Of a stretch of 64,000 bases of DNA, positions 26,891 through 36,166 are shown one piece after another. The stretch is from Nostoc sp. NIES-3756. GTDB lineage: Bacteria; Cyanobacteriota; Cyanobacteriia; Cyanobacteriales; Nostocaceae. The stretch covers positions 620,001 through 684,000 of the forward strand of contig NZ_AP017295.1 in the NCBI RefSeq assembly GCF_001548375.1, read 5' to 3'. Both the position numbers and the translations under genes were made by a program. Each line of letters starts with the position of its first letter. Positions within the stretch are counted from its first letter, which is position 1. The notes beneath the pieces were generated by a model. The model had not been told where the DNA came from. It did no database searches and worked only from the letters and a program-made list of their open reading frames with translations.

Positions 26891-28918
26891 TTGCGTAAAA
26901 CAAGTCTAAATTATGATTTAAAAGCTTTTGGTGGATATACACTTTCTCTAAAGTGGCATTTTGTCTTACTCGTTGCTGGGGTATTACTTCCAGTAGTTCT
27001 TTTTGCTGTTGCGGTTGTACACAAACTCTCACTCAATGAGCGTGCAGCATCAGAGCGGCGCTTGGCTTTGGCAGCACGTAATCTTACTCAAGATGTAGAG
27101 CGGGAGGTTTCCAGCACAACCAGAACTCTACAAGCGTTGGCAACTTCTGAACGACTCGACCAAAATGATTTAAAAGCCTTTTATAAAGAAGCAAAGCGCA
27201 CAGCAAAGACGCAAACGACTTGGTTAAGTGTGATTCTGCTAACGCCGGATGGGCAACAGATTCTCAACACTTTTCGTCCTTACGGCACTGCTTTACCTTT
27301 GGCAAATGAGCCTGAAAGTGTGCGGCTTGTTGTGAAAACACACCAGCCGACAGTAGGTTATCTTGCTTTGTCACGTCTTAAGAATCAATGGGCTTTTCCT
27401 GTCCGTGTTCCTGTGATGCGGGATGGCAAACTACGGTATGTACTTACTGCCCTCATTTCCTCAGAAGCACTCACCAATATCATTAAAAGCAAAACACCTG
27501 TTGATGGCGAGTGGACAAGAACTGTTGTTGACGGTCGGGGAATTGTTGTGGCGCGGACTCGTCATCCTGAGAAATTTGTGGGTAAGTCAAGTACACCATC
27601 TTTTCTCAAGCGAATTGGCGCAAAAACTGAGGATGTTTACCGCGAAACTACTTTGGAGGGAGCGCAAGTTTACGTTGCCTTCAATCGAACCAATTTTTCT
27701 CGCTGGACAACTGCTGTTGTCGTTCCCACCGATGTGATTGAAAGTCCATCTCGTCAGGCAATGTTGCTCGTGATTGGCTCTGGCTTGGGATTATTGGTGG
27801 TCAGTGGTGTGGGTGCGATCGCTCTCTCACGCTCTATGTCTGATGGTATTATCTCTGTTACAGCTGCCGCAGAAGCACTCGCTCAAGGTGAATATCCGCG
27901 CATCAATCCTTCATCTATTAAAGAAGTAGCTTTGTTAGGCCAAGCTTTAGAATCTTCAGCCCAACTGCTGCAACGAAGAGAACAAGAGCGGGATGAAAAT
28001 TTAAGGCAGTCTGAAGCAGCGCGAGCTGAGGCGGAGGCGGCTAACCGTCTCAAGGATGAGTTTTTAATTACTGTTTCCCACGAACTGAGAACCCCTCTCA
28101 ACGGCATCTTAGGCTGGTCTCAGTTGCTACGGGCTGGGAAACTCAATCCAGAAAAAGTAGAGATGGCAATTGCCACAATTGAGCGCAACGCTAAAGCTCA
28201 AGCGCAACTAGTAAATGATCTCCTCGATGTATCGCGGATTATCACTGGCAAACTTTATCTCGAACTACACTTGCTGAACTTAACTACTTTAATTATGAGT
28301 AGTGTAGAGTCGGTACGCCACACTGCGGAAGTGAAAAACATCGAATTGCAGACCCAACTTGCCCATGTAGAACCAATCTTAGGCGACCAGAATCGACTTC
28401 AGCAGATAGTGTGGAATCTGCTTTCTAACGCCGTTAAATTTACGCCTGAGGGTGGACGAGTTGAGGTGTATCTAAGGCAGACTGGCTCAGTTGTTGAGCT
28501 GATGGTACACGACACGGGTGTGGGTATCAAGGCAGAGTTTCTGCCACACGTTTTTGAGCGTTTCCGCCAAGCAGACGGCTCAACAACTAGGAAGTTTGGC
28601 GGCTTGGGGCTTGGTTTGGCGATTGTTCGTCACTTGGTTGAACTTCACGGTGGTACAGTGCAGGCTGATAGTGAGGGGGAAGGTAAGGGAGCAACTTTTA
28701 GCGTGAAACTTCCTGTAACTGCACGTCAGGAAAATATTAGCACCCCTTGGAAAACACCTGAAGATAGCGCTCTTTCGTTACCAGAAACTCAGTATAGCCT
28801 TGAGGGTGTGCGGGTATTGGTAGTGGACGATGAATCCGATGGGAGAGATATTGCCAGAGCCGTACTAATGGAGCAGGGAGCGGAAGTATACACTGTGCTT
28901 CAGCAGCAGAAGGGTTGA
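26891..28918 (+). CDS. hybrid sensor histidine kinase, truncated by frameshift in its receiver
   Basis: A 675-residue product. One membrane helix (about 22-42) is followed by an extracytoplasmic dCACHE-like sensor region (45-285) and a second helix (about 292-315). A HAMP-like segment, a coiled coil and HisKA (HELRTPLNGILGWSQLL) come next. HATPase_c has N-box NLLSNAVKF and G-boxes DTGVGI and GGLGLGLAI, and the start of a receiver domain (VRVLVVDDESDGRDIARAVL) closes the frame. The frame then ends at TGA 28916-28918, before the phosphoacceptor Asp. The remainder is in another frame at 28915-29181. Adding one base after 28896 restores ASAAEGLKEVF. The start is TTG with GGAAG just upstream. Confidence 0.85.
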   Translation: MRKTSLNYDLKAFGGYTLSLKWHFVLLVAGVLLPVVLFAVAVVHKLSLNERAASERRLALAARNLTQDVEREVSSTTRTLQALATSERLDQNDLKAFYKEAKRTAKTQTTWLSVILLTPDGQQILNTFRPYGTALPLANEPESVRLVVKTHQPTVGYLALSRLKNQWAFPVRVPVMRDGKLRYVLTALISSEALTNIIKSKTPVDGEWTRTVVDGRGIVVARTRHPEKFVGKSSTPSFLKRIGAKTEDVYRETTLEGAQVYVAFNRTNFSRWTTAVVVPTDVIESPSRQAMLLVIGSGLGLLVVSGVGAIALSRSMSDGIISVTAAAEALAQGEYPRINPSSIKEVALLGQALESSAQLLQRREQERDENLRQSEAARAEAEAANRLKDEFLITVSHELRTPLNGILGWSQLLRAGKLNPEKVEMAIATIERNAKAQAQLVNDLLDVSRIITGKLYLELHLLNLTTLIMSSVESVRHTAEVKNIELQTQLAHVEPILGDQNRLQQIVWNLLSNAVKFTPEGGRVEVYLRQTGSVVELMVHDTGVGIKAEFLPHVFERFRQADGSTTRKFGGLGLGLAIVRHLVELHGGTVQADSEGEGKGATFSVKLPVTARQENISTPWKTPEDSALSLPETQYSLEGVRVLVVDDESDGRDIARAVLMEQGAEVYTVLQQQKG

Positions 28919-29181
28919 AAGAAGTGTTTACATGGAAACCTACTGTTATCCTGTGCGATATTGGTATGCCACAAGAAGATGGCTATGATTTTATCCGTCA
29001 ACTGAGAGAGCGGGAGATTAATACAGGTAGTCAAATCCCTGCCATAGCGGTAACAGCCTTTACACGGGAAGAAGATAAACTTAAGGCGATCGCATCTGGC
29101 TATCAAATACACTTCTCCAAACCAATTGAACCAACACAGTTGGCGGCTGTCGTCGCTAGTTTAGTGGAGAAAATTAAATAG
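28915..29181 (+). pseudogene. C-terminal half of the receiver domain, frameshifted from the kinase
   Basis: 88 residues that complete the receiver domain of the preceding kinase. They carry the phosphoacceptor in ILCDIGMPQEDGYDFI, the Thr switch region IPAIAVTAFT and the conserved Lys in HFSKPIEP. The frame differs by one base from that of the kinase. It has no ribosome-binding site of its own and its nominal start is a TTG inside the kinase stop region. It is therefore a detached gene piece rather than an independent response regulator, unless frameshifting joins the two. Confidence 0.75.
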
Positions 29182-29206
29182 GGACGCACATAATATACGT
29201 CCCTAC
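29179..29206 (+). terminator. hairpin after the kinase/receiver gene
   Basis: TAGGGACG and CGTCCCTA form a perfect 8-bp stem starting at the stop codon, with a 12-base loop. Only a short A-rich stretch follows. Confidence 0.5.
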
Positions 29207-29254
29207 AAAATCATCAGTAATTAGCCGAACTTAATATCAACCTGGATAATTTTT

Positions 29255-29683
29255 TTAAACTAAACCTGGGCCTTTACCACGAACATCGCCTCTTTCGGTT
29301 AACTCACCTTGCTTATCTTCGTTAACATCTACTAATTCTTGAACCCGTGAAGCTGTTTCTTGTTCTTTGGCTTTTTTAGCGTCACCAGGAACTTCATAGT
29401 ACATTTCTGGTTCTACCGCGTAGTTGTTTAATAGACCTTCTTTATCTACTGTGTAACCATCTGTGGTGCGGATGCTTTGGGCATCGGTTTGGTCGTCTGT
29501 AGCTGCGTCTGCTTCTCTTTCTTCTGTAGGTTTTGTTTTAAATAGGTCGCCTTCTCTTTCTTTACGGGCAGCAGTTTCGGCGGGTACGATTATGCGATCG
29601 TAATGGTCGCCTTGTACTCTATCAGATGAATCAATCGCTTGACCAACTGGTTGATTTGCATTATTAGTTGATTCATTAGTCAT
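29255..29683 (-). CDS. acidic hydrophilic hypothetical protein
   Basis: A 142-residue protein that is highly charged, Asp/Glu/Lys rich, with no Cys, no signal peptide and no membrane segment; most of it looks disordered. The central segment TTDGYTVDKEGLLNNYAVEP is its most ordered-looking part. No family is recognised. It lies in a minus-strand group with a CAAD protein, a BON lipoprotein and a two-repeat stress-type protein, so a stress-related role is possible but unsupported. The ATG has GAGGA upstream. Confidence 0.7.
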   Translation of the reverse strand: MTNESTNNANQPVGQAIDSSDRVQGDHYDRIIVPAETAARKEREGDLFKTKPTEEREADAATDDQTDAQSIRTTDGYTVDKEGLLNNYAVEPEMYYEVPGDAKKAKEQETASRVQELVDVNEDKQGELTERGDVRGKGPGLV

Positions 29684-29832
29684 AAATTCGTCCTCGTTAA
29701 AAAATCTCTTAAAACCTCGAGAACTAGATTATGATTTTTGATAGGTATAAATCCACTATCTTTAGAAGTGATTTAATAGGAAATTACTAAAAAGACTTCT
29801 CTCTTTAGATATATACAAAATTAGAACATCAC

Positions 29833-29863
29833 AAATACCCGACTTCGCAAAGAAATCGGGTAT
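29833..29863 (-). terminator. hairpin after the CAAD gene
   Basis: AAATACCCGA and TCGGGTATTT form a 10-bp stem with an 11-base loop, about 45 bases past the stop codon of the CAAD gene on the minus strand. A short T-rich run follows. Confidence 0.55.
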
Positions 29864-29906
29864 TTAGTTATTTGGTAATAATTGAAAAATATCTATTTTG
29901 CTAAAA

Positions 29907-30341
29907 TTATTTACCAAAAACTTGATTTTTGAGCGTATCAATCTCTGCACTTAATTCTTGGCGAGTTGAGGCTTTTAATAAATAACGGAAAGTGAACCAG
30001 ATAGAATAACTAATGCCAATCAACTCAAAAAATAGTGTTAACAAAGGGATATCATTGATTGCACCCACTAAAGCTAATACTACCTTCAAGGTGACGATCG
30101 CCGATAAGATTAACAAAACAGTAAGAATAGGCTGGCTGTATTTTTGATAGAAACTGCCTATATACCCTGGCAGTTCTGCCAAAAAGTCAGTAACTTGTTG
30201 GGTTATTTGTTGCCATTGAGCAGTATTTGCCGTAGCTGGTGGTAGCTTGGGTAGATTGTTATTGGCTGCGCTAGGCAGTGCAATTGTTCCCTCAGATACA
30301 TCTGTGTTTAATGATTCCAGTGGCTTTTGTTCAGTTTCCAT
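29907..30341 (-). CDS. CAAD/CURT1-type thylakoid membrane protein
   Basis: A 144-residue protein with a disordered N-terminus of about 45 residues, an amphipathic helix (QQVTDFLAELPGYIGSFYQK) and two membrane helices (about 70-92 and 98-118). The C-terminus is an amphipathic helix (RQELSAEIDTLKNQVFG). This is the CAAD domain, found fused to some cyanobacterial aminoacyl-tRNA synthetases and related to plant CURT1, which bends thylakoid membranes. A close paralogue is encoded at 59942-60391. A role in thylakoid architecture is inferred from the family. Confidence 0.85.
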   Translation of the reverse strand: METEQKPLESLNTDVSEGTIALPSAANNNLPKLPPATANTAQWQQITQQVTDFLAELPGYIGSFYQKYSQPILTVLLILSAIVTLKVVLALVGAINDIPLLTLFFELIGISYSIWFTFRYLLKASTRQELSAEIDTLKNQVFGK

Positions 30342-30506
30342 AGTTTTTATATTTGGATAATTACAACAGTGGTTTTAGGTAGCTAGACGTACTAGACGTA
30401 AATAAACATAAACATTCATGTTGTCAATTGTCAATTAAATTTCTCAGTAGTTAGTATATCTGACTACTGAGAAGCGAAGGAATATTAACTTTTAACCCAA
30501 AGTGGT

Positions 30507-30968
30507 TTAGCTCTTAGGTGCAGCGACTTTTGCTTTAACAACTACATTTTTGACACCTTTAATTTCTTTGGCTAGAGGCTCAATTTTAGCCAACTGAGCA
30601 TCGTTATTTACAGTTCCGCCAACAGTTACAGTACCATTTTCCTCAGCTTTAATAGTCAATTGACCGTTGGGTATATTCGCTTCTAATTTAGAACGAACTT
30701 CACTTTCTATATCATCTTCGGCTCTTTGTGTATCACCGCCAGTAGCATTATTACGTTGTTCACGAGAGCGGATATCAGAGTTAAGTTGGTCTCTACGAAC
30801 TTGACTTTGAGCGTCTTTTTGAGCTGCTTGTGTTTCTTCCGCAGAGGGTGCTTGTACATTTTGTGCAGGATTATCTGGTGCAGACTGAGTTGTTTTTTCT
30901 GTCTCTTGACAAGCCGCAGCACCAAATACTAGCAAGCAACTAATTACAAAAGGAGTTAACTTTTTCAT
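30507..30968 (-). CDS. BON-domain lipoprotein
   Basis: A 153-residue protein with a lipoprotein signal (MKKLTPFVISCLLVFGAAAC; the lipobox ends at Cys20). A Gln/Ala/Asp-rich linker follows, then one BON domain at the C-terminus (LEANIPNGQLTIKAEENGTV, then GTVNNDAQLAKIEPLAKEIK). BON domains bind phospholipid or envelope surfaces and occur in OsmY-like stress proteins. The ATG at 30968 is chosen because the basic MKK directly precedes the hydrophobic core; a longer in-frame start exists. The stress-type repeat protein gene lies upstream on the same strand. Confidence 0.85.
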   Translation of the reverse strand: MKKLTPFVISCLLVFGAAACQETEKTTQSAPDNPAQNVQAPSAEETQAAQKDAQSQVRRDQLNSDIRSREQRNNATGGDTQRAEDDIESEVRSKLEANIPNGQLTIKAEENGTVTVGGTVNNDAQLAKIEPLAKEIKGVKNVVVKAKVAAPKS

Positions 30969-31021
30969 TTCTTTACTTCTCGGTATCAATAATTAGTGAG
31001 GATAAATTTGTGTAATTTCTT

Positions 31022-31047
31022 GAGGGACACAATACTTAGCGTCCCTC
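31022..31047 (-). terminator. hairpin after the two-repeat stress protein gene
   Basis: GAGGGAC and GTCCCTC form a 7-bp stem with a loop of about 12 bases, 15 bases past the stop codon. No strong T-run follows on the minus strand. Confidence 0.45.
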
Positions 31048-31061
31048 GCTCATCGAAAGGA

Positions 31062-32369
31062 TTAGATTCTTTCTTCCCGGTGGTCAACTATGACTACGCT
31101 GGGTTCGTTATGATCACCTACCACTGGGGAAACACGATCACCTACGGTGGGCGTTCCGCCATCGCCTGTTACTGAACGGTCAACACCAGTTCGGTGGGTG
31201 TCGTGTAAATCTCTAGCGTCGAAAACGGAGTATTCTTGAATACCACGACGTTTGAGAATGGCTTCTGCACGTTGAATTTCGGATTCTGTACCATCAACAA
31301 TTACTAGGTAATCACCTCTTTGGAAGCGGTCATTATATACTTTCGCTCTATCTTCAGGGATTCCCAAACCTACTAGTCCGCCAGCAATACCGCCTGCTGC
31401 TGCACCGATAGCACCACCTGCTAAAGTTGTGGCGATCGCAGTAGCAACTGCACCACCTGCAATGATTGGCCCGACTCCGGGGATAGCTAAAGCGCCTAAA
31501 CCAACTAACAAGCCGCCTAGACCACCTAAAGCACCACCTGTAGCTGCACCTGCTTTAGCGCCTTCGTCTGCTTTGTTGCCACGACCAAGGTTAGCGGCTG
31601 CACCTGTAGCGCCACTACCACTGCTATCTTTGGCAATCAAAGAGACTTGATTCATGGAGAAACCAGCATCACGTAATTCTGTTAATGCTGCTTCTGCATC
31701 TCGACGGTGAGGAAATACGCCAATCGCTCTTCTAGTTCTTTGGGTCGTTATGGAGGGAGTAACATCATGATGAGCAACGCCAGTAGTTCCAGCCGCTACG
31801 CCTGTAGTTGCCGCAGTTGTCCCTCTGGGAGCATCATAAACATCGTAATCTTCTATCCCACCACGGCGGAGGATTGCTTCTGCTTGGGCAATCTCTGCAT
31901 CTGTACCATCGACTATTACTAAGTAGTGACCCCGACGCACGCGGCTTTCATAACCTCTAGCGCGTTCTTCAGGGATACCTAAACCAATTAATCCACCCAG
32001 CAAACCACCTGCTACTGCACCTATACCTGCACCAGCTAAAGTTGTGGCTAAGGTAGTTGCGGTTGCACCTGCCAACATGATTGGCCCAATCCCCGGAATC
32101 GCCAGAGTGCCAAGACCAACTAATAAGCCAGTTAAACCACCCAAAGCACCGCCAGTCAAAGCGCCAGTTGTCGCACCCTCGTCTGATTTATCGCCTACCT
32201 TCTCTCGTACTGGACTACCAGCGATTTCTTCATTCCGGTCGGCATCTTGAGCAATGACAGAAACTCTATCCATTGCAAAACCGGAATTTTTCAATTCGTT
32301 TAATGCTTTTTCAGCATCTCGACGGTGAGAAAATACACCCACTGCACGTCTATGTAAGCCTACTACCAT
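31062..32369 (-). CDS. general-stress-protein 17M-like protein, two tandem units
   Basis: A 435-residue protein built from two similar halves. Each half starts with an alpha/beta segment (RAVGVFSHRRDAEKALNELK; RAIGVFPHRRDAEAALTELR) that includes VSVIAQD or VSLIAKD. A long Gly/Ala-rich hydrophobic stretch follows (GLLVGLGTLAIPGIGPIMLAG type), then RGHYLVIVDGTDAEI or RGDYLVIVDGTESEI. This matches the YflT/GSP17M-like fold around a glycine-zipper membrane-type segment. A role in envelope stress is suggested by the family name only. The ATG at 32369 follows AGGAG by ten bases and is preferred to an upstream start. Confidence 0.85.
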   Translation of the reverse strand: MVVGLHRRAVGVFSHRRDAEKALNELKNSGFAMDRVSVIAQDADRNEEIAGSPVREKVGDKSDEGATTGALTGGALGGLTGLLVGLGTLAIPGIGPIMLAGATATTLATTLAGAGIGAVAGGLLGGLIGLGIPEERARGYESRVRRGHYLVIVDGTDAEIAQAEAILRRGGIEDYDVYDAPRGTTAATTGVAAGTTGVAHHDVTPSITTQRTRRAIGVFPHRRDAEAALTELRDAGFSMNQVSLIAKDSSGSGATGAAANLGRGNKADEGAKAGAATGGALGGLGGLLVGLGALAIPGVGPIIAGGAVATAIATTLAGGAIGAAAGGIAGGLVGLGIPEDRAKVYNDRFQRGDYLVIVDGTESEIQRAEAILKRRGIQEYSVFDARDLHDTHRTGVDRSVTGDGGTPTVGDRVSPVVGDHNEPSVVIVDHREERI

Positions 32370-32817
32370 GTTTAAGTTTCTCCTAAGAACACAAGACAAA
32401 AGTTAGCTAATAACTAGTTAAAAAATATTGATGTTCATTACTTTCTATTTATCACTCATCAATAATGTTCTTTCATCAATCAGCCGGAATAATTTTTAGC
32501 TCTGTCATTAGATATAGATTAATTTTTCCAGTAGAAATTATGAGTGGATCTTAAATTGATCAGGATGCAAATTGCATAATATTTTGCATATAAAAAAGTT
32601 TATAAGTATTGTAAAAAATATTAATTTTCTTAGACCGATTGTTCGTTACAAAATATTACTTTTGTCTTGCGGATTAAATCAGATAACTATAGCAAATAAG
32701 CGTATCTTCTTCTAACTTATTAAAAATACAACCTTTGATAAATGTAATTATTACCAGAGAAAGTGTAGGGCGCTGTCAACAATAAATAGACTGGGAGATA
32801 AGCCCATCATATAAATA
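32370..32817. other. AT-rich divergent spacer
   Basis: This region separates the stress-type gene from the large repeat-protein gene, which is read in the opposite direction. It holds no ORF and no clear repeat; both promoters are expected here. Confidence 0.55.
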
Positions 32818-35800
32818 ATGGGCATTTCATCTATCGGACGTAAGAAAAAAAGTCCTATGATTTACAATTTCGCAAGTTTATTGGCTTCCCCGTGGCTATC
32901 TTTGGGAGTAGTGCGAGCAGATAGCTTACCAAAAGTAATCTCTCCAATAACAGTCCCTATTGATTTTTCTGCTACTAAAATCTTAGTGGCTTTGTTGGCT
33001 GGTACTTTAATGGCGATCGCATTTCATTTACTATTAACTAATCTTTCTGTGGCTGTGGGAATCTCCACCTACGGGAAAGACTCATATAGTGATGATGACG
33101 ATTCAGAAAGTCTTGGTGAACAGGTTCGAGAAATAGAAGCTAAAGTTGGTGGTTGGGCGATCGCTACTGCTAGTATTGCCCTATTTGCTGCTAGTTTCTT
33201 AGCAGTAAAATTAAGCTTCATTCAAAGTGCAGCGCTAGGTGCAATTAGTGGTGTAGTTATTTGGTCTACCTACTTCTTCTTAATAGCTTGGTTTGGTTCT
33301 TCCGCCGTAGGTTCCTTACTAGGTTCCATTTTCAGCACTGTAAGTTCAGGCTTACAGGCTCTTACCGGAACAGCAACTAGCGCCATTGGTGCTGCAACTA
33401 CTAGAAACCAAATGGTATCAACAGCAGAAGATATTACCGCCGCAGTCCGGCGCGAATTAACTGCTGGGTTGGATCAGGATACTATTAAAAATACCCTCCA
33501 ATCTTCTTTATCAGCCCTACCCATACCAACAATAAATTTAAACGAAGTTCGCAGCCAATTTGATAAGATTTTGGGTGATGTTGATTGGCAATCTTTGGGT
33601 GATAGTGATTTACTGCGGAATGTAAATCGTCAAACTTTTGTTGATTTAATTAGCCAACGAACTAATTTATCCAAAGCAGAAATTAATCAAATTGCTGACC
33701 AATTACAAGCAGCTTGGCAACAAACTTTTAATCGCCGCAACCCCACAGAACAAGTAATTAACTTACTACAATCTGCCACACCAGAAGAATTAAAATCAGC
33801 AGATTTGGGTGAGCGTTTACAACAACTGGTTACATCAAGAAAAAATGGCAACGGCAGAAACGGGGTAATGCAGCAAGCGGTAAAATATGGCGTTACCGCA
33901 GCTCTACCTGCTGTATTAGATAGAGTAGACCTTTCCGACATTGATGTAGATAGAATAACTAATCAACTACAACAGTTAAGAAACAAAGTTCAAGATATTG
34001 ATGTCGAAAGAATTACTAATCAACTGCAAAAAATTAGAGAGCAAACGACTGAGCAAATTAGTCAAACATTCTCCTCTCCCAAAGATAACACTGTCAGAAC
34101 AGACGTAGAAGATTACATCCGCAATTCTTTTCCTTGGCATTTTAACCGCCTTACTATTAGAAATGAATTTCCAGATGTCATCTACGACCCACAGGCAGAT
34201 CCTACAAATGTCCGCCAGCAAATTGAACAATTGAATGCGGATGATTTTACTAACTTGCTGACTCAAAGAGGCGACCTCAGTGAAGCTAAAGTAAAAGAAA
34301 TTGCTCAAGAAATGGAAAGTATTCGTCAGCAAGTTCTAGAAACCGTGCAACTTTCGGAGAAAGCTGAAAAAGGTCAAGCAATTCGCAGCCGCATCGAAAA
34401 TTACCTTCGTGCTACTGGGAAGCAAGAACTATATTCAGAAGCCATTGAGCGAGATTTTGGTAATTTGTTAACAGAAGCAGACCAGGAGTTTGCAGACTTA
34501 AGCAGTCGCTTACAAGGATTTGACCGAGAAACATTTATCCAGGTATTGTTGCAACGTCAGGACTTTAGCGAAGATGAAGCTAATAATATTGTTAGCCAAC
34601 TCGAAAGCATTCGGGATAATTTCTTGACTCAAGCTAGGGAAACTCAAGAACAAACAACAGCCAAAGCTGATGAATTATGGCACAGAGTGGAAGATTATCT
34701 CCGTAATACTAATAAAGAGGAGTTGAATCCTGATGCTATCAAGCGTGATTTGCGAGTATTGCTAGAAGATCCTCAAGTGGGAATTAACCTGTTGCGATCG
34801 CGCCTATCTCAGTTTGACCGTGATACTCTAGTACAACTGCTCAATCAACGTCAAGATTTAAGCGAAGAACAAATCAATCAAATCGTTGACCAAGTAGCAG
34901 CAGTTAGAGATAGTGTATTACAAGCACCCCAAGCATTGGTAGACCGAGCTAGAGAACAATACGAAAAAACTACCACAGCGATCGCAGATTATCTGCGCAA
35001 TACTAATCTCGAGGAACTAGATCCCGCAGGTATTAGACAAGATTTGGAAACCTTACTCAGCGACCCAAAAGAGGGTGCTGTAGCTTTACGACACAGGTTG
35101 TCGCAAGTTGACCGCGACACCCTAGTCAAACTTCTCAGCCAACAGCAAAACCTGAGTGAAGACCAAGTTAATCAAATTATTGACCAAGTACAAGATGCTA
35201 TTCGGGATATTATCAAAGCGCCTCGCCGATTAGCTAAACGCACTACGCAAAGAATCGCAGACTTTGAAGCCAGTCTAGAGGATTATCTGCGTCAAACCAA
35301 TAAAGAGGAATTGAATCCTGATGCGATCAAACGGGATTTACAATTGCTCTTGCGTGACCCACGCTTGGGAATTGGTAGTTTAAGCGATCGCATTTCTCGA
35401 TTTGACCGTTCCACCGTTGTGGCTTTACTATCGCAACGGGAAGACATCTCTGAAGAAGAAGCCAACCGTATCGCCGACCAAATTGAATCGGTTCGCAGCA
35501 ATATTACCAAACAAGTACAGCAAATTCAAAACACTGTACAGTCAGCAATTGACCAAGTTTTTGATAGGATTCGTAACTACCTCAACTCCTTAAATCGTCC
35601 CGAACTCAGTTATGAAGGTATCCGTCAAGACTTTGCAAAATTGTTCGATGACCCACAAGCAGGATTTGAGGCGTTACGCGATCGCTTGGGTCAATTCGAC
35701 CGTGATACCCTAGTTGCCATCCTCAGTTCCCGTGAAGATATTGCTAGTGAAGATGTTAACCGCATCATCGACCAAATCGAAGCAGCACGGGATACGGTGC

Positions 35801-35988
35801 TAAATCGCGCTGGACGCATCCAACAAGAAGCAAAAAACCGTATCAAAGCTATCAGAAGGCAAGCTAAAAAGCAAGCTGAAGAAACAAGAAAAACCGTTGC
35901 TAGCGCCGCTTGGTGGCTATTCGGTGCTGCTTTTTCTTCCCTCATAGCTAGTGCGATCGCAGGTGCGATAGCCGTCACTGGTGCATAA
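32818..35988 (+). CDS. large membrane protein with tandem helical repeats, unrecognised
   Basis: A 1056-residue protein. Three membrane helices lie near residues 53-75, 112-134 and 140-170, and a last one at about 1030-1056. Between them is a long hydrophilic region built from units of about 100 residues. One half-unit resembles VEDYLRNTNKEELNPDAIKR and occurs six times from residue 430 on; the other resembles FDRDTLVQLLNQRQDLSEEQ and occurs about seven times. These should form helical hairpins followed by coiled coil. No function is known to me; a scaffold or tether in the thylakoid or cytoplasmic membrane is plausible. The start is ambiguous: ATG 32818 or ATG 32857, neither with a clear ribosome-binding site. 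Neighbour copies differ enough to be old duplications. Confidence 0.85.
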   Translation: MGISSIGRKKKSPMIYNFASLLASPWLSLGVVRADSLPKVISPITVPIDFSATKILVALLAGTLMAIAFHLLLTNLSVAVGISTYGKDSYSDDDDSESLGEQVREIEAKVGGWAIATASIALFAASFLAVKLSFIQSAALGAISGVVIWSTYFFLIAWFGSSAVGSLLGSIFSTVSSGLQALTGTATSAIGAATTRNQMVSTAEDITAAVRRELTAGLDQDTIKNTLQSSLSALPIPTINLNEVRSQFDKILGDVDWQSLGDSDLLRNVNRQTFVDLISQRTNLSKAEINQIADQLQAAWQQTFNRRNPTEQVINLLQSATPEELKSADLGERLQQLVTSRKNGNGRNGVMQQAVKYGVTAALPAVLDRVDLSDIDVDRITNQLQQLRNKVQDIDVERITNQLQKIREQTTEQISQTFSSPKDNTVRTDVEDYIRNSFPWHFNRLTIRNEFPDVIYDPQADPTNVRQQIEQLNADDFTNLLTQRGDLSEAKVKEIAQEMESIRQQVLETVQLSEKAEKGQAIRSRIENYLRATGKQELYSEAIERDFGNLLTEADQEFADLSSRLQGFDRETFIQVLLQRQDFSEDEANNIVSQLESIRDNFLTQARETQEQTTAKADELWHRVEDYLRNTNKEELNPDAIKRDLRVLLEDPQVGINLLRSRLSQFDRDTLVQLLNQRQDLSEEQINQIVDQVAAVRDSVLQAPQALVDRAREQYEKTTTAIADYLRNTNLEELDPAGIRQDLETLLSDPKEGAVALRHRLSQVDRDTLVKLLSQQQNLSEDQVNQIIDQVQDAIRDIIKAPRRLAKRTTQRIADFEASLEDYLRQTNKEELNPDAIKRDLQLLLRDPRLGIGSLSDRISRFDRSTVVALLSQREDISEEEANRIADQIESVRSNITKQVQQIQNTVQSAIDQVFDRIRNYLNSLNRPELSYEGIRQDFAKLFDDPQAGFEALRDRLGQFDRDTLVAILSSREDIASEDVNRIIDQIEAARDTVLNRAGRIQQEAKNRIKAIRRQAKKQAEETRKTVASAAWWLFGAAFSSLIASAIAGAIAVTGA
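34105..35870 (+). repeat. coding tandem repeats of about 300 bases
   Basis: Six successive copies of the VEDYLRxTNKEEL-FDRDTLVxLL unit lie within the large membrane protein gene. The third and fifth copies share NKEELNPDAIKRDL exactly, which suggests recent duplication or gene conversion among units. Confidence 0.8.
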
Positions 35989-35996
35989 AATCTTTG

Positions 35997-36043
35997 GTAA
36001 TGGGTAATTGGTCTATTACCCATTACCTATTACCAATTACCAT
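35997..36043. repeat. GGTAATGGGTAATTGG palindromic repeat, second copy
   Basis: GGTAATGGGTAATTGGTC is followed by its near inverse. It is the same family as 8262-8304 and sits just after the stop of the large repeat-protein gene, where a terminator would be expected. Confidence 0.7.
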
Positions 36044-36166
36044 GTAGAATTTTGCTAAGTTTTGTATATTCATTTCATTTTTAAATTCTTGTAATGGCGG
36101 TTTAGTAAGTTCTAAATGATGAGAAAATATTAAACTAACCATCACAAAACTTTAAACTTAACCATC

